A stretch of 64,000 nt of DNA. Source: Prodigiosinella confusarubida. Its GTDB lineage: Bacteria > Pseudomonadota > Gammaproteobacteria > Enterobacterales > Enterobacteriaceae. The notes beneath the pieces were generated by a model. It had not been told where the DNA came from. It worked only from the letters and a program-made list of their open reading frames with translations, and ran no database searches. The stretch is from NCBI RefSeq assembly GCF_002847015.1, contig NZ_CP025085.1:4216001-4280000 (forward strand). The letters run 5' to 3'. The position numbers and the translations under genes are program-made. Numbering within the stretch: position 1 is the first letter of the stretch; the number at the start of each line of letters is the position of its first letter. This document shows, piece after piece, positions 45,938 through 57,380 of this stretch.

Positions 45938-46505
45938 ACCAAAGAATGTTTCCGACCCGGCGGGAATCGATGCCATGCTGAGACTAAACACGTGGTTGAT
46001 TGATACCCGCCCGCTCACCAACAACAATTACCCGATCGTTCCCCCAATATTTAGTCGTACCACGCATTAGCGTCGCTTCTCTTCTTTTAGTTCAGTGGTG
46101 GGCAGCGCCCTTTATTTCTGATTTGCTTTAGTTCTTGCAACTTCATACGTATCATTTCAAGTGGAGTTTGCGGGAAGCTTCCACGTTTTACTTGTGACAG
46201 CTTGTTGATCACTGGGCTAGTATAGCGGTAAGAGAAGGTTTGAATACCCGAGGACACGTAACCTTCTGTTTTCAGCGGTATCGGCCTTATTTTCATCCGC
46301 TGGTTTCATCACTTCGATAGTTTTGGATAATAACGGTTTGTTTTCCTGTCATTTCCGTGCCGTTATGATTGCTAACTGGCTGATTTGTATAAACTGATTT
46401 TCATTTACAGCACCAAAATGCAGGTAGCAAGATCTCCTGATACAAAACGAGAATAATAAAAATCACAGTAAACTTTAAATTCAATGGAATAGAAAACATA
46501 ACCGC
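45938..46505. other. Intergenic region between nfsB and mutS with possible gene remnant
   Basis: No intact known gene is seen. A 69-codon reverse frame (46087-46296) and an overlapping reverse frame starting MKPADENKAD are both open here, which may reflect a decayed gene. The mutS promoter must lie near 46300-46500, but I could not single out one. Confidence 0.4.
46087..46296 (-). CDS. Uncertain 69-aa ORF, possibly a decayed gene
   Basis: A basic protein (MKIRPIPLKTEGYVSSG...LKQIRNKGRCPPLN) that I do not recognise. It starts with ATG but lacks a ribosome-binding site. Its C-terminal part (about residues 43-63) could form a basic helix. Another reading frame overlaps its N-terminal region. 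It may be a fragment of a lost gene or non-coding. Confidence 0.25.
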   Translation of the reverse strand: MKIRPIPLKTEGYVSSGIQTFSYRYTSPVINKLSQVKRGSFPQTPLEMIRMKLQELKQIRNKGRCPPLN

Positions 46506-49067
46506 ATGAAAACCACCGACAACCTCGATAACCACACCCCCATGATGCAGCAGTACTTAAAGCTAAAGGCGGAGCACCCTGAAATACTGCTGTTTTATCG
46601 TATGGGTGACTTTTATGAGCTGTTTTATGATGATGCCAAACGGGCATCTCAGTTACTGGATATTTCGCTGACTAAACGGGGTGCTTCGGCGGGTGAACCG
46701 ATCCCGATGGCGGGTGTTCCTTATCACGCGATAGAAAACTATCTGGCGAAACTGGTTCAGTTAGGCGAGTCCGTGGCTATCTGTGAGCAGATTGGTGATC
46801 CAGCGACCAGCAAAGGTCCGGTAGAACGCAAGGTGGTCCGAATTGTTACACCGGGCACCATCAGCGATGAAGCCTTATTGCAGGAAAAGCAGGATAATCT
46901 GCTAGCTGCCATCTGGCAGGATAGCCGTGGCTTCGGCTATGCCACACTGGATATCAGCTCCGGGCGTTTTCGCCTGGCCGAGCCGACTGATCAGGAAACG
47001 ATGGTAGCGGAGTTGCAGCGCACCAATCCCGCTGAACTGCTTTATCCGGAAAACTTCGAGACGATGTCGCTCATCGAGCATCGTCGTGGCCTGCGCCGTC
47101 GCCCATTGTGGGAATTTGAACTGGATACCGCACGCCAGCAATTGAACCTGCAATTTGGCACCCAGGATCTGACCGGCTTTGGCGTCGAACAGGCCAAACA
47201 GGGGCTGCGTGCCGCCGGTTGTCTGCTGCAATATGCCAAAGACACGCAACGGACATCGCTCCCCCATATCCGTAGCATCACCATAGAACGGCAGCAAGAC
47301 GGCATCATTATGGATGCAGCAACATGTCGCAATCTTGAACTGACGCAAAACCTTTCTGGTGGTATAGAAAACACACTGGCAGCAGTGCTCGATTGTACGG
47401 TCACGGCGATGGGCAGCCGCATGCTGAAGCGCTGGTTGCACGTACCCAGTCGGAATACCCAAACCCTGACCCAGCGGCAACACGCTATCGCTGACCTACA
47501 GAATATTACCGCTGAACTGCAACCCTGTTTACGTCAGGTTGGTGATCTCGAACGGATCTTGGCACGACTGGCACTTCGAACAGCTCGCCCGCGCGATCTG
47601 GCCCGGATGCGTCATGCTTTTCAACAACTGCCCGAAATTCATGCGCAGTTATCTTCGATTCATGCAGATTATGTGCATCATCTGGCGAGCCAAATTGGTC
47701 AGTTTGATGAACTAAGGGCGTTGCTGGAACGTGCCGTGGTAGAAGCCCCGCCGGTGTTGGTACGTGATGGCGGCGTTATTGCTACCGGTTATCACGCCGA
47801 GCTGGATGAATGGCGCATGCTGGCAGACGGCGCCAGCGATTATCTGGATAAGCTGGAAATCCGGGAACGGGAAAAACTGGGCATTGATACGCTGAAAGTC
47901 GGTTTTAACGGCGTTCATGGTTATTACATTCAGGTCAGTCGCGGTCAGAGCCATATGGTGCCGATACACTATGTTCGCCGCCAGACACTGAAAAATGCCG
48001 AGCGTTACATTATTCCCGAACTGAAGGAATATGAAGACAAAGTGCTGACATCGAAGGGCAAAGCACTGTCGCTGGAAAAAATGCTGTATGACGAGCTGTT
48101 CGATCTGTTGCTGCCGCATCTGGCTGAACTGCAACAGAGTGCCAGTGCACTGGCTGAACTGGATGTACTGACCAATCTGGCGGAACGCGCCGATACGCTG
48201 AGTTATGTGTGCCCCACGCTGAGCGACAAACCCGGCATCAAAATTGTGGGTGGCCGTCATCCGGTGGTGGAACAGGTACTCAGCGACCCTTTTATTTCCA
48301 ATCCACTCTCGCTTTCTCCCCAGCGTCGGCTGTTGATCGTAACCGGTCCGAACATGGGGGGTAAAAGTACCTATATGCGTCAGGCGGCACTCATTGTACT
48401 GATGGCGCATATCGGCAGCTATGTACCTGCTGAGCAAGCCATCATCGGCCCGGTGGATCGCATATTCACCCGGGTAGGTGCCGCAGACGACCTGGCTTCC
48501 GGTCGATCCACCTTTATGGTGGAAATGACGGAAACAGCCAATATTCTGCACAATGCCACAGAAAACAGCCTGGTACTGATGGATGAAATTGGCCGGGGTA
48601 CATCAACCTACGATGGACTTTCTCTGGCATGGTCCTGTGCAGAAAACCTCGCTAATAAAATCAAGGCCATGACACTGTTCGCGACTCACTATTTCGAGCT
48701 GACGACCCTGCCAGAAAAAATGGAAGGCGTGGTAAACATTCATCTTGATGCCATGGAACACGGCGACACAATTGTCTTCATGCACAGTGTTCAGGAAGGT
48801 GCGGCCAGTAAAAGCTACGGTCTGGCAGTCGCCGCCCTGGCTGGGGTGCCTAAAGAAGTCATCAAACGGGCGCGACAGAAACTGAAAGAACTGGAGTCAC
48901 TTTCCAATAACGCGTCCGCCAGCCATGTTGACGGGTCACAGTTAACGCTGCTCAGCCCCGAAGAAGAGCCCTCACCCGCACTGGAAGCCCTTGAGTCTAT
49001 CGACCCAGATACTCTCACACCACGTCAGGCACTGGATTGGTTGTACCGCCTGAAGACGATGTTGTAA
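46506..49067 (+). CDS. mutS: DNA mismatch repair protein MutS
   Basis: 853 residues, equal to the usual MutS length. The mismatch-probing Phe-x-Glu is F36-Y37-E38 (MGDFYELF). The ATPase has Walker [10 protein letters not shown] and Walker [17 protein letters not shown], and the C-terminal tetramerisation tail ([16 protein letters not shown]) is present. It recognises mismatches and recruits MutL. The gene stands alone. Confidence 0.97.
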   Translation: MKTTDNLDNHTPMMQQYLKLKAEHPEILLFYRMGDFYELFYDDAKRASQLLDISLTKRGASAGEPIPMAGVPYHAIENYLAKLVQLGESVAICEQIGDPATSKGPVERKVVRIVTPGTISDEALLQEKQDNLLAAIWQDSRGFGYATLDISSGRFRLAEPTDQETMVAELQRTNPAELLYPENFETMSLIEHRRGLRRRPLWEFELDTARQQLNLQFGTQDLTGFGVEQAKQGLRAAGCLLQYAKDTQRTSLPHIRSITIERQQDGIIMDAATCRNLELTQNLSGGIENTLAAVLDCTVTAMGSRMLKRWLHVPSRNTQTLTQRQHAIADLQNITAELQPCLRQVGDLERILARLALRTARPRDLARMRHAFQQLPEIHAQLSSIHADYVHHLASQIGQFDELRALLERAVVEAPPVLVRDGGVIATGYHAELDEWRMLADGASDYLDKLEIREREKLGIDTLKVGFNGVHGYYIQVSRGQSHMVPIHYVRRQTLKNAERYIIPELKEYEDKVLTSKGKALSLEKMLYDELFDLLLPHLAELQQSASALAELDVLTNLAERADTLSYVCPTLSDKPGIKIVGGRHPVVEQVLSDPFISNPLSLSPQRRLLIVTGPNMGGKSTYMRQAALIVLMAHIGSYVPAEQAIIGPVDRIFTRVGAADDLASGRSTFMVEMTETANILHNATENSLVLMDEIGRGTSTYDGLSLAWSCAENLANKIKAMTLFATHYFELTTLPEKMEGVVNIHLDAMEHGDTIVFMHSVQEGAASKSYGLAVAALAGVPKEVIKRARQKLKELESLSNNASASHVDGSQLTLLSPEEEPSPALEALESIDPDTLTPRQALDWLYRLKTML

Positions 49068-49157
49068 TCCGTTGAGGTCAGAAAGGATATTATATAGTAA
49101 GGGCTGAGGTCTGGCCCTTGCTCATTAAACTGCGTTCGCGTGAAAAAATCATAATAA

Positions 49158-49631
49158 TCAAGAGAATATTACTACACGGGTATGATACGTTACTGGTTGC
49201 CAGATAATCACCGGAGCTTTCATTCGCGGTTCATCAATCGCAATTAACTGATGACGATTACGAAATTTCAGCGGTTTCCCGTCACTATCCAAAACTTCCA
49301 GTTCATTACTATTTTTGGGTCGGAAATAACGTTTCTCACCATTGAAACCGGTCAATACCAGCTTCTCTGCCGTCCGGCGCCACTGCCCATATTCCGCAGT
49401 AGTTTTCAGACCATCTTCCCCACTCTGATAATATTTTTGTAAGGCAAAACGGCCGTCTTTACCCAGAAACAGTGAAACTTCAACATTGACACAATCACTA
49501 CTCGATAGCGTACCACGGTAATTCTGTGCCATCGGTCGCAAAGGTTCTTCCTGAATCGGAGAAAATGAACGACAACCGATTAACACTGACAACACAAAAA
49601 CCAACACCCCCCTTATCATCAGTTTATTCAT
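49158..49631 (-). CDS. NlpE-like outer membrane lipoprotein, N-terminal domain only
   Basis: 157 residues with a lipoprotein signal: lipobox LIGC with Cys20. The body aligns with the N-terminal domain of NlpE (YRGTLSSSDCVNVEVSLFLG, then YGQWRRTAEKLVLTG). The NlpE CxxC is reduced to S-S-D-C, and the C-terminal OB-fold domain is absent. NlpE activates the Cpx envelope stress response, and whether this short form does is unknown. The start has GGAG 7 nt upstream. It follows yaeQ, the place where E. coli has arfB then nlpE; arfB is missing here. Confidence 0.8.
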   Translation of the reverse strand: MNKLMIRGVLVFVLSVLIGCRSFSPIQEEPLRPMAQNYRGTLSSSDCVNVEVSLFLGKDGRFALQKYYQSGEDGLKTTAEYGQWRRTAEKLVLTGFNGEKRYFRPKNSNELEVLDSDGKPLKFRNRHQLIAIDEPRMKAPVIIWQPVTYHTRVVIFS

Positions 49632-49677
49632 TCTAATTCTCCTGTCGTATCTCCATGTTGAGCGCTGAACATCATCT

Positions 49678-50226
49678 CTATTGCCGGGCAATTTGCCACT
49701 CAGTAAACGATAATTCCAGATTATTATCATTATCTGATAGCCAAATAATTCCTTCCTGTAGCGTAGCTTGTAATGACATATTACGCTGTACCAATCCTGC
49801 TAATTGATTAAGCTGCTGGTCATCCAGAAAACGTATCGTCAGGTTTTTGAATGCCACCACTTTCTCCGCCATATTTTGCCACCAAACCTGTGCAGCTCGT
49901 TCACCATAAGCATAAAGCACCACATGAGGCGATAAACTACAGGCTTTTTTGAGTCGCCGTTCATCCGGCAACCCGAGTTCGACCCATAGTTCCAGTTGCT
50001 GTGAATCGCTATGCTGCCAGATTTCCGGTTCATCATCCGCACTGAGTCCTCGGGTAAAACGCAGATTATCATCAGCATGGCAAATCCAGGCTAACAACCT
50101 TAACATCATACGCTGATCGGTTTCGGAAGGATGTTGGGCAATCGTCAGACTGGCATCGTGGAAAAACTGCCGATCCATATCTGCTATGTTGATTGCCGCT
50201 TTATAAACCGTTGCTTTTAACGCCAT
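49678..50226 (-). CDS. yaeQ: YaeQ family protein
   Basis: 182 residues matching YaeQ in length and in the N-terminus [20 protein letters not shown] and the [21 protein letters not shown] segment. The fold is PD-(D/E)XK-like, but the biochemical role is not established. It is divergent from yaeP-rof, as in E. coli, and is followed by the NlpE-like gene. Confidence 0.93.
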   Translation of the reverse strand: MALKATVYKAAINIADMDRQFFHDASLTIAQHPSETDQRMMLRLLAWICHADDNLRFTRGLSADDEPEIWQHSDSQQLELWVELGLPDERRLKKACSLSPHVVLYAYGERAAQVWWQNMAEKVVAFKNLTIRFLDDQQLNQLAGLVQRNMSLQATLQEGIIWLSDNDNNLELSFTEWQIARQ

Positions 50227-50465
50227 TATTCACCTCATTGAGTAATGCAGTCAGTGTACTTGAGAATGTGCAATGCTCACAGTAAAGGTGACACTTGCGC
50301 CGTTAATCGCGGATTAGACTGTTGCATAATGCTGATAAGCTGCGAATGGCTATGCTATAGTCGAATGAGATAACAGAGTTTATCTTCGTAGGCTTACGTA
50401 GTCCGTTAACATAATAACGTATGATGCATGAATGCCTACCGGGTTGAGCTCTAAGGGAGGATCTT

Positions 50466-50666
50466 GTGCAACAATACAGTGAAATAGTACGCCGTCTATA
50501 CGCTCAAATTGCCAGTGGTGATCTGGGCTATGTACCCGACGCACTGGGTTGTGTATTAAAAACCCTGGATGGAATCGCCACAAACAGCGAATTGCCGTCC
50601 TCAGTCAGGGAACAGGCGGCTTATGCCGCCGCTAACTTATTGGTGAGCGATTATGTCAATGAGTAA
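50466..50666 (+). CDS. yaeP: YaeP family protein
   Basis: 66 residues, nearly full identity of pattern with E. coli YaeP ([17 protein letters not shown] and [16 protein letters not shown]). The start is GTG at 50466, preceded by GGGAGG. Its last codons overlap rof by 14 bp. Function unknown; the coupling suggests co-regulation with Rof. Confidence 0.93.
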   Translation: MQQYSEIVRRLYAQIASGDLGYVPDALGCVLKTLDGIATNSELPSSVREQAAYAAANLLVSDYVNE

Positions 50667-50913
50667 TGAATATCAACCCATCAATTGTGATGATTATGAC
50701 AACCTGGAGGCAACCTGCCAGCAGCATCTTACGCTAACGGTAGAGTTGCGTAATGGAGAAATCATTACCGGGAAAGCCAGCGATATGGTCTCCCGAAAAC
50801 ATATTGAATATTTGGTGCTTGAAGATGCTGGTCACCTCCATGAGCTTAGGCTCGATCATATCCTCAGCTTTAGCCATCCGGAAATAGGCAAAGTTGTTGT
50901 CAGTGAGCCTTAA
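50653..50913 (+). CDS. rof: Rho-binding antiterminator Rof
   Basis: 86 residues matching Rof (YaeO), with an Sm-like fold: [20 protein letters not shown], then [14 protein letters not shown]. It binds Rho near its primary RNA-binding site and inhibits Rho-dependent termination. Its start overlaps yaeP. A strong terminator follows. Confidence 0.94.
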   Translation: MSMSNEYQPINCDDYDNLEATCQQHLTLTVELRNGEIITGKASDMVSRKHIEYLVLEDAGHLHELRLDHILSFSHPEIGKVVVSEP

Positions 50914-50924
50914 ATCGCTACTAT

Positions 50925-50953
50925 AAACGGACAACTCAGGTTGTCCGTTTTTT
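50925..50953. terminator. Bidirectional terminator between rof and tilS
   Basis: Perfect 11-bp stem (aaacggacaac / gttgtccgttt) with a tcag loop and a following T-run. It serves rof on the forward strand and tilS on the reverse strand. Confidence 0.85.
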
Positions 50954-50958
50954 TATCT

Positions 50959-52272
50959 TCATCGCTGCCAGTCAATATGCCAACCATCTTCACCGTGTTG
51001 CACCTGCCCTTCCATCGTGATAAACACACCCACAGCGGCAATAAGTTGCTCATTATAAAAGAGTAGTGGCGTGCGTTCCCGCTGCCAGGGCGGAACACCC
51101 ATTTCCTGCCACAACTTTTTCATCTGACGGCCATGTTGTCTACCCACTATATGAATTTTCCCTTGCGCCATAAACCGGACTGTTACCTGCTCTCCCTCTC
51201 GTGGAGAACGCACATGAGTGCCATGAGACGCTAGCATTAAACACCCCAACCCATCCGGTAATACAAGCGGTGACGACGCCGCCAGTTGCCACGGCAGAAT
51301 GCAAGATTTGAGTGAATCCATCAGCGGTAATAAATAAAGTTGCTGCCGAAAACGCCTGACTTGCACATTGCCCAGTTGTAATTGCGGCTCCGCATCTTGC
51401 TTACTCATTGCCACTTCTTGCCATACGCGTTGCAACTGATCACGGGAAGGCATCTGTGCACCTTGCCTTGCTATCCAGCGACGCAACAACGCAAAACGAC
51501 GTGCCGGGCTCAATGGCATCAGTGCATCAATGCACAGAGCACCATCGGCATCGCTCATTGCCTGTAACGACTCGGCCAACAACTCATCCAGTAATTGCTC
51601 TTGTTCTGCGCACAGTGCAGCACTACGTGCCACAGCAGAAAGAAAATGCGGCCAGCGCTGTTTTAACAAAGGTAATACGTGCAGACGTAAAAAGTTGCGG
51701 TCAAAACGTTCATCGCCATTGCTATCATCTTCAATCCAGGAAAGCTGTTGTGTCTGTGCATACGCTTCGAGTTGAGTACGGGAAAATGTCAATAATGGGC
51801 GCAATAAAACATGACCGTTCGACGTGGAGTGTTCAGCCATTGAGGCTAGCCCTGCCGGGCCGCTCCCTCGTTTGAGCGCCAGTAGAAAAGTTTCGCTCTG
51901 GTCATCCAGATGTTGGGCAGTCAGTAACGCTTCACCGGGTAACAAATGATTTTTCAATGCCTGATAACGCGCCTCACGTGCCGCTGCTTCAATCCCTTTC
52001 TGCCGGGCATCGACATCCACATGCAGCACATCAAACGGAACCTGCCAACGCTGACATTGCTGGCGGCAATGCTCTGCCCAGCTATCCGCCAGAGGATTCA
52101 AACCATGATGGATATAAACCGCCCGCAAGGAAATATGCTGTTGCTGGCTGATGCGCGTCATCAGGTTCAGCAATACACTGGAATCCAGTCCGCCGCTGTA
52201 GGCCACCAGACAATGAGAATACATTGCAGTCCTGCGACACACCTCAGCCAGCAACATCTCTTCGCTGCTCAT
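50959..52272 (-). CDS. tilS: tRNA(Ile)-lysidine synthetase
   Basis: About 437 residues. The PP-loop SGGLDSSVLL near the N-terminus binds ATP, followed by the TilS substrate-binding domain and the C-terminal tRNA-recognition domain (RMKKLWQEMGVPPWQRE). It converts C34 of tRNA-Ile(CAU) to lysidine, an essential change of codon and aminoacylation identity. The start is uncertain: 52272 (MSSEEM) fits the family length, while 52290 and 52371 are in frame and overlap gloA2. Confidence 0.93.
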   Translation of the reverse strand: MSSEEMLLAEVCRRTAMYSHCLVAYSGGLDSSVLLNLMTRISQQQHISLRAVYIHHGLNPLADSWAEHCRQQCQRWQVPFDVLHVDVDARQKGIEAAAREARYQALKNHLLPGEALLTAQHLDDQSETFLLALKRGSGPAGLASMAEHSTSNGHVLLRPLLTFSRTQLEAYAQTQQLSWIEDDSNGDERFDRNFLRLHVLPLLKQRWPHFLSAVARSAALCAEQEQLLDELLAESLQAMSDADGALCIDALMPLSPARRFALLRRWIARQGAQMPSRDQLQRVWQEVAMSKQDAEPQLQLGNVQVRRFRQQLYLLPLMDSLKSCILPWQLAASSPLVLPDGLGCLMLASHGTHVRSPREGEQVTVRFMAQGKIHIVGRQHGRQMKKLWQEMGVPPWQRERTPLLFYNEQLIAAVGVFITMEGQVQHGEDGWHIDWQR

Positions 52273-52279
52273 ATCATGG

Positions 52280-52672
52280 TTACCGTTCATACAATTCAAG
52301 TGGCAGCCCATCAGGATCACTGAAAAAAGTGAACCGGCGCTGGGTTTCCTCATCAACACGTAGAGGCTCACAGATCACACCGGATTGTGTTAGCTCAGCG
52401 ATAGATTGTTCAATATCTTCAACAAAGAACGCCAGATGACGTAAGCCACAGGCCTCAGGGCGACTCACTCGGGTTGGCGGTTGATGAAATGAAAACAGCT
52501 CAACAAGGTAATGACCATTTAATGCCAGGTCGCCCTTCCAGGAATCACGCGACGCACGGTAAACCTCATGCAACAGTGTAAAACCCATCACATCACAATA
52601 AAACCGCTTACTACGTTCGTAATCAGATGCGATGATAGCAATATGATGAATATCTTGAATTTTAAGCATCAC
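52280..52672 (-). CDS. gloA2: VOC-family protein (GloA2/YaeR)
   Basis: 130 residues of the glyoxalase/bleomycin-resistance (VOC) fold with paired beta-alpha-beta-beta-beta units. Candidate metal ligands are in IHHIAI, LRHLAFFVED and a C-terminal LPLELYE glutamate. It matches YaeR, the neighbour of tilS and accA in E. coli. Its substrate is not settled. tilS follows with a gap or overlap of a few bases. Confidence 0.9.
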   Translation of the reverse strand: MMLKIQDIHHIAIIASDYERSKRFYCDVMGFTLLHEVYRASRDSWKGDLALNGHYLVELFSFHQPPTRVSRPEACGLRHLAFFVEDIEQSIAELTQSGVICEPLRVDEETQRRFTFFSDPDGLPLELYER

Positions 52673-52756
52673 TCTCTCACGGTTTCAGTGCAAATAGTTA
52701 TTCAGTACGGCAACACCCGGCATAAGCGAAAATCGTCCTGTCCGCCCCATAATAAC

Positions 52757-52791
52757 AAAAAGTCCGCGCTCATTTCTGATTGCGGACTTTT
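52757..52791. terminator. Intrinsic terminator downstream of accA
   Basis: Perfect 10-bp stem (aaaagtccgc 52758-52767 / gcggactttt 52782-52791), with a T-rich stretch on the reverse strand past the stem. It ends the lpx-rnhB-dnaE-accA transcript before gloA2. Confidence 0.8.
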
Positions 52792-52845
52792 AACGATGTT
52801 TAAATTACTGTGTCAAACCCATAGCGTTTGGAAACTTGAAAGGAA

Positions 52846-53805
52846 TCAACAGTAACCGTAATTCATCAAACGCTGATAGCGACGATTAAGCAATTCCTGC
52901 TCACTAAATACATCCAGATCACGCAAGTCAACCAACAACTGGGACTTCAGTGATTCAGACATCGTTTCAATATCACGGTGAGCCGAGCCAAGTGGCTCAG
53001 GAATAACGCTATCGATCAGATTCAGCTCTTTCAACCGGTGCGCGGTAATACCCATCGCCTCAGCGGCCAGAGGTGCCTTATCGGCACTTTTCCACAGAAT
53101 AGATGCACACCCTTCCGGGGAAATAACAGAATAGGTGCTGTATTGCAGCATATTCACCTTGTCACCCACACCGATGGCTAATGCTCCACCAGAACCACCT
53201 TCACCAATAACGGTACAGATGATTGGTACACTCAAACCCGACATTTCACGCAAATTACGGGCAATCGCTTCAGACTGACCGCGCTCTTCCGCACCTACGC
53301 CCGGGTATGCGCCAGGGGTATCAATGAAGGTAATGATCGGCATTTTGAAACGCTCGGCCATTTCCATCAAGCGCAATGCCTTTCGATAACCTTCTGGTGC
53401 TGGCATACCAAAATTGCGACGAATTTTTTCTTTGGTTTCGCGACCCTTCTGGTGACCGATAATCATCACAGGACGCCCATCCAGACGAGCAATCCCACCA
53501 ACGATGGCTTTATCATCAGCGTAAGCTCGATCTCCTGCCAATTCATCAAAATCAGTAAAGATGTGCTTAACATAATCCAGCGTATATGGGCGCAGTGGAT
53601 GGCGAGCCAGCTGGGCGATTTGCCAAGCACCCAGATCAGCGAAAATTTTACGTGTCAACTCAACGCTTTTTTCGCGTAGACGCTTAACCTCTTCGTCCAG
53701 GTTAATATCCAATTTTTCGTCTTGACGGCTGACTGCGGTCAGCGAGTCAATTTTCGCTTCCAACTCTGCAATCGGCTGCTCAAAATCAAGAAAATTCAGA
53801 CTCAT
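52846..53805 (-). CDS. accA: Acetyl-CoA carboxylase carboxyltransferase subunit alpha
   Basis: 319 residues, the E. coli length, beginning [20 protein letters not shown]. The crotonase-like core includes [19 protein letters not shown] and [16 protein letters not shown]. With AccD it transfers the carboxyl group from biotin to acetyl-CoA, the first committed step of fatty acid synthesis. It lies 12 bp after dnaE, as in E. coli. Confidence 0.96.
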   Translation of the reverse strand: MSLNFLDFEQPIAELEAKIDSLTAVSRQDEKLDINLDEEVKRLREKSVELTRKIFADLGAWQIAQLARHPLRPYTLDYVKHIFTDFDELAGDRAYADDKAIVGGIARLDGRPVMIIGHQKGRETKEKIRRNFGMPAPEGYRKALRLMEMAERFKMPIITFIDTPGAYPGVGAEERGQSEAIARNLREMSGLSVPIICTVIGEGGSGGALAIGVGDKVNMLQYSTYSVISPEGCASILWKSADKAPLAAEAMGITAHRLKELNLIDSVIPEPLGSAHRDIETMSESLKSQLLVDLRDLDVFSEQELLNRRYQRLMNYGYC

Positions 53806-53817
53806 AGTATTCCTATA

Positions 53818-56800
53818 TTAGTCAAATTCCAGTTCTACCTGTTCATTACCCACTAAAGTGCGCAAATCATTCAGCAACACATCGGTCGGCGTGACACGCC
53901 ATGCAGCACCGAAGCGTAACCGGGCACGCGCATTCTCCCGTTGGTAGTAAAGATGCACTGGAATCGTCCCTGATCGATGGGGTTCCAACGACTGACGGAG
54001 ACGGTTTAACAACTGGTCATCAATTTGCCTGTCAGTCAGCGAGATAGCAAGTCCGCGAGCATATTTTTCCCGCGCGTCACTGATATCCATTAACTCGCGG
54101 ACCGTCATTTTAAGTCCACTGCTGAAGTCATCAAAGCTGACCTGTCCGCTGGCAATAAGAATGCGGTCTTTTTCCAGCAGATGCTGGTATTTTTCCAGTG
54201 CATCGGTGAACAGCATGATCTCAAGACGCCCGGAACGATCGTCAAGAGTACCAACACCAATCCGGTTTCCACGCTTAGTCACCATAACTCGGGCAGACAG
54301 TACCAGACCGACTGCCGTGGTGAGTTTTCCCCGTTCCGTGGGGTGCATATCTTTTAAACGTAAGCCTCCTGCATAACGCTCAATTTCCTTAAGATACTGG
54401 TTAATAGGGTGGCCGGTCAGATACAAACCCAGCGTTTCCCGCTCACCATCCAGAACAACCTGTTCCGGCCATGGAGACACTGTACTATATGACTGCTCTA
54501 CCTGTCCCGGCGCCTCCGCCAGGACACCGAACATGTCCACTTGCCCGATAGCTTCCGCTTTCGCATGCTGATCCGCAGCTTTCAGCGCATCCCCCAACGA
54601 ATTCATCAGCGCGGCCCGATGAGGTCCAAGTCGGTCAAAAGCCCCCGACATAATCAGCTTTTCCAGTACCCGTCGGTTAAGCTTTTTAGTATCAGCACGT
54701 GCGCACAGGTCAAACAGCTCCTTGAAGTAACCATCCTTATTTCGCGCTTCAATGATTGCTTCAATCGGCCCTTCACCCACGCCTTTAATCGCGCCAATGC
54801 CGTAGACAATCTCTCCGTCATCATTCACATGGAAATGGTACAGCCCACTATTGATATCCGGCGGCAGAATTTTCAGGCCCATGCGCCAGCACTCGTCCAC
54901 CAGACCCACAACTTTATCGGTGTTATCCATATCCGCTGTCATCACGGCAGCCATGAATTCAGCCGGATAGTGCGCTTTTAACCACAGCGTCTGATAAGAG
55001 ACTAGCGCATAAGCCGCAGAGTGCGATTTGTTAAATCCATAACCCGCGAATTTTTCCACCAGGTCAAAGATTTTCATCGACAGCTCACCGTCGACGTTCA
55101 TTCTCTCCGCGCCCTCTTTAAACACAGAGCGCTGCTTGGCCATCTCTTCGGGCTTTTTCTTACCCATCGCTCGACGCAACATGTCCGCGCCACCCAGAGT
55201 ATACCCTGACAGCACCTGGGCTATCTGCATCACCTGTTCCTGATACAGGATAATACCATAGGTCGGTTCCAGCACCGGTTTGAGTGACTCATGCTGCCAT
55301 TGGATATCGGGATAGGAAATAGCTTCTCGACCATGCTTACGGTCAATAAAGTTATCTACCATACCCGACTGCAAGGGCCCGGGACGGAACAAGGCCACCA
55401 GCGCGATCATATCTTCAAAACAGTCAGGCTTCAGGCGCTTAATCAAGTCCTTCATGCCGCGCGATTCAAGCTGGAACACCGCCGTGGTTTCCGAGCGCTG
55501 TAGCATGTCAAAGCTCTTTTTATCATCCAGCGGAATAGAGGCGATGTTGATCGGATCCTGTCCGGCCCGAGCCCGACGCGCGTTGATCATCTCCAGTGCC
55601 CAGTCAATGATGGTCAGCGTTCGCAGGCCAAGAAAGTCAAATTTCACCAGCCCGGCGTATTCCACATCGCTTTTATCAAACTGAGTAACTGGGTGATGAC
55701 CTTCCGGATCGCAATACAGTGGCGCAAAATCAGTGATTTTAGTCGGTGATATCACCACACCACCGGCGTGTTTACCGGCATTACGCGTTACCCCTTCGAG
55801 CTTGCGCGCCATGTCGATCAACGCTTTGACTTCCTCATCGGCATCATAAATTTCGCCTAATTGAGGCTCGGCGGCAAATGCTTTTTCCAGGGTCATACCA
55901 GGATCGAGTGGTATCAGCTTGGAAATTCGATCCACAAAACCATATGGATGCCCCAGTACGCGCCCTACGTCACGGATTACCGCTTTAGCTGCCATCGTAC
56001 CGAAAGTAATAATCTGGGAAACGGCATCCCGACCATACATATCCGCGACGTGGTCAATAACCAGATCACGCTTTTCCATGCAAAAATCGACGTCAAAGTC
56101 TGGCATGGAGACACGTTCCGGGTTAAGGAATCGTTCGAACAGCAGATCGAATTCAAGCGGATCAAGATCAGTAATCTTCAGCGAATACGCCACCAACGAT
56201 CCGGCGCCTGAACCTCGCCCCGGACCAACCGGTACATTGTTATCCTTAGACCACTGAATAAACTCCATCACGATAAGGAAGTAACCGGGAAATCCCATCT
56301 GGTTGATGACTTTCAACTCAATATCCAGACGTTCATCATATTTTTGACGTTTCTCAGCCCGATCTTCTTCATTCGGGAATAGATACTTCAGACGCTCTTC
56401 CAGCCCTTCTTTCGCACGCTTAACCAGGTAATCTTCCGTGGACATATCACCCGTAGGAAACTGCGGCAGGAAATACTCTCCCAGCCGAATAGTGACATTA
56501 CAACGTTTAGCAATCTCCACGCTGTTAATCAGCGCTTCAGGAATATCCGCAAATAGCTCGCACATTTCCTCTTCGCTGCGCATGTATTGCTGCGAACTGT
56601 AATTGCGCGGACGTTTGGGATCGTCCAGCGTAAATCCATCATGAATGGCAACGCGGATTTCATGCGCATCAAAGTCGTCTTCACTGATAAAGCGAACATC
56701 GTTGGTCGCGACCACGGGCAAACCATGCGCCACCGCCACTGCCACGGCAGAATGCAGATAACTTTCTTCATCGGGACGACCAGTACGGATCAACTCAAGA

Positions 56801-57300
56801 TAGTAACGATCAGGAAAATGCTGTTGATAAAAAGCCAAACATTGCGTTGCCTGCGCCTGATTACCACGTAATAAAAATTTCCCTACATCACCATGTCGCC
56901 CGCCTGACAACAATAACAAACCATGTTGATGCTCAATCAGCCATTCACGTTCAATGGTCGGCCCAACAGGACCGTAACCCCGCTGGTAAGAACGAGAGAT
57001 CAGTAGCGTCAGGTTCTGATAACCTTCATTATCCATTGCCAGGATAGTGAGTTGAGACGGCTCATCGCCCAACTCTTCACTTGAAACCAGTAAATCAGCA
57101 CCGACAATAGCCTTAATTCCAGCACTGTGCGCACCGCCGTAGAATTTCACCAGGCCACACAGGTTGGTGAAATCGGTAATCGCCAGCGCTGGCATTCCCA
57201 GCGACGCTGCTTTTTTTACCAACGGCCCGACTTTCGCCAGTCCATCGATCATGGAATAGTCACTGTGAACACGCAGGTGAACAAAACGTGGTTCGGCCAT
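53818..57300 (-). CDS. dnaE: DNA polymerase III subunit alpha
   Basis: 1160 residues, identical in length to E. coli DnaE. The N-terminal PHP domain ([14 protein letters not shown]) is followed by the polymerase core with catalytic aspartates in MPDFDVDFC, the helix-hairpin-helix and OB domains, and a C-terminal tau-binding region. It is the replicative polymerase's catalytic subunit. accA follows by 12 bp and rnhB precedes by 80 bp. Confidence 0.97.
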   Translation of the reverse strand: MAEPRFVHLRVHSDYSMIDGLAKVGPLVKKAASLGMPALAITDFTNLCGLVKFYGGAHSAGIKAIVGADLLVSSEELGDEPSQLTILAMDNEGYQNLTLLISRSYQRGYGPVGPTIEREWLIEHQHGLLLLSGGRHGDVGKFLLRGNQAQATQCLAFYQQHFPDRYYLELIRTGRPDEESYLHSAVAVAVAHGLPVVATNDVRFISEDDFDAHEIRVAIHDGFTLDDPKRPRNYSSQQYMRSEEEMCELFADIPEALINSVEIAKRCNVTIRLGEYFLPQFPTGDMSTEDYLVKRAKEGLEERLKYLFPNEEDRAEKRQKYDERLDIELKVINQMGFPGYFLIVMEFIQWSKDNNVPVGPGRGSGAGSLVAYSLKITDLDPLEFDLLFERFLNPERVSMPDFDVDFCMEKRDLVIDHVADMYGRDAVSQIITFGTMAAKAVIRDVGRVLGHPYGFVDRISKLIPLDPGMTLEKAFAAEPQLGEIYDADEEVKALIDMARKLEGVTRNAGKHAGGVVISPTKITDFAPLYCDPEGHHPVTQFDKSDVEYAGLVKFDFLGLRTLTIIDWALEMINARRARAGQDPINIASIPLDDKKSFDMLQRSETTAVFQLESRGMKDLIKRLKPDCFEDMIALVALFRPGPLQSGMVDNFIDRKHGREAISYPDIQWQHESLKPVLEPTYGIILYQEQVMQIAQVLSGYTLGGADMLRRAMGKKKPEEMAKQRSVFKEGAERMNVDGELSMKIFDLVEKFAGYGFNKSHSAAYALVSYQTLWLKAHYPAEFMAAVMTADMDNTDKVVGLVDECWRMGLKILPPDINSGLYHFHVNDDGEIVYGIGAIKGVGEGPIEAIIEARNKDGYFKELFDLCARADTKKLNRRVLEKLIMSGAFDRLGPHRAALMNSLGDALKAADQHAKAEAIGQVDMFGVLAEAPGQVEQSYSTVSPWPEQVVLDGERETLGLYLTGHPINQYLKEIERYAGGLRLKDMHPTERGKLTTAVGLVLSARVMVTKRGNRIGVGTLDDRSGRLEIMLFTDALEKYQHLLEKDRILIASGQVSFDDFSSGLKMTVRELMDISDAREKYARGLAISLTDRQIDDQLLNRLRQSLEPHRSGTIPVHLYYQRENARARLRFGAAWRVTPTDVLLNDLRTLVGNEQVELEFD

Positions 57301-57331
57301 ATCCAGATCCTAGAATGTGTCAAGTAATTAA

Positions 57332-57357
57332 CCTGATAACATAATGAAATTATCAGG
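57332..57357 (-). terminator. Weak hairpin between rnhB and dnaE
   Basis: An 8-bp inverted repeat (cctgataa / ttatcagg) with a 10-nt loop lies in the gap. It could reduce but probably not abolish read-through into dnaE, because the T content downstream is modest. Confidence 0.35.
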
Positions 57358-57380
57358 CAGATAAGTAATATGTATTTCTA

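Noticed and set aside
47712-48551. 279-codon reverse frame inside mutS
   Set aside because: Antisense shadow of a conserved gene. The His/Gln-rich composition is typical of reversed coding sequence.
49099-49119. aagggc/gccctt hairpin after mutS
   Set aside because: The stem is only six pairs and no T-run follows, so it is too weak to call a terminator.
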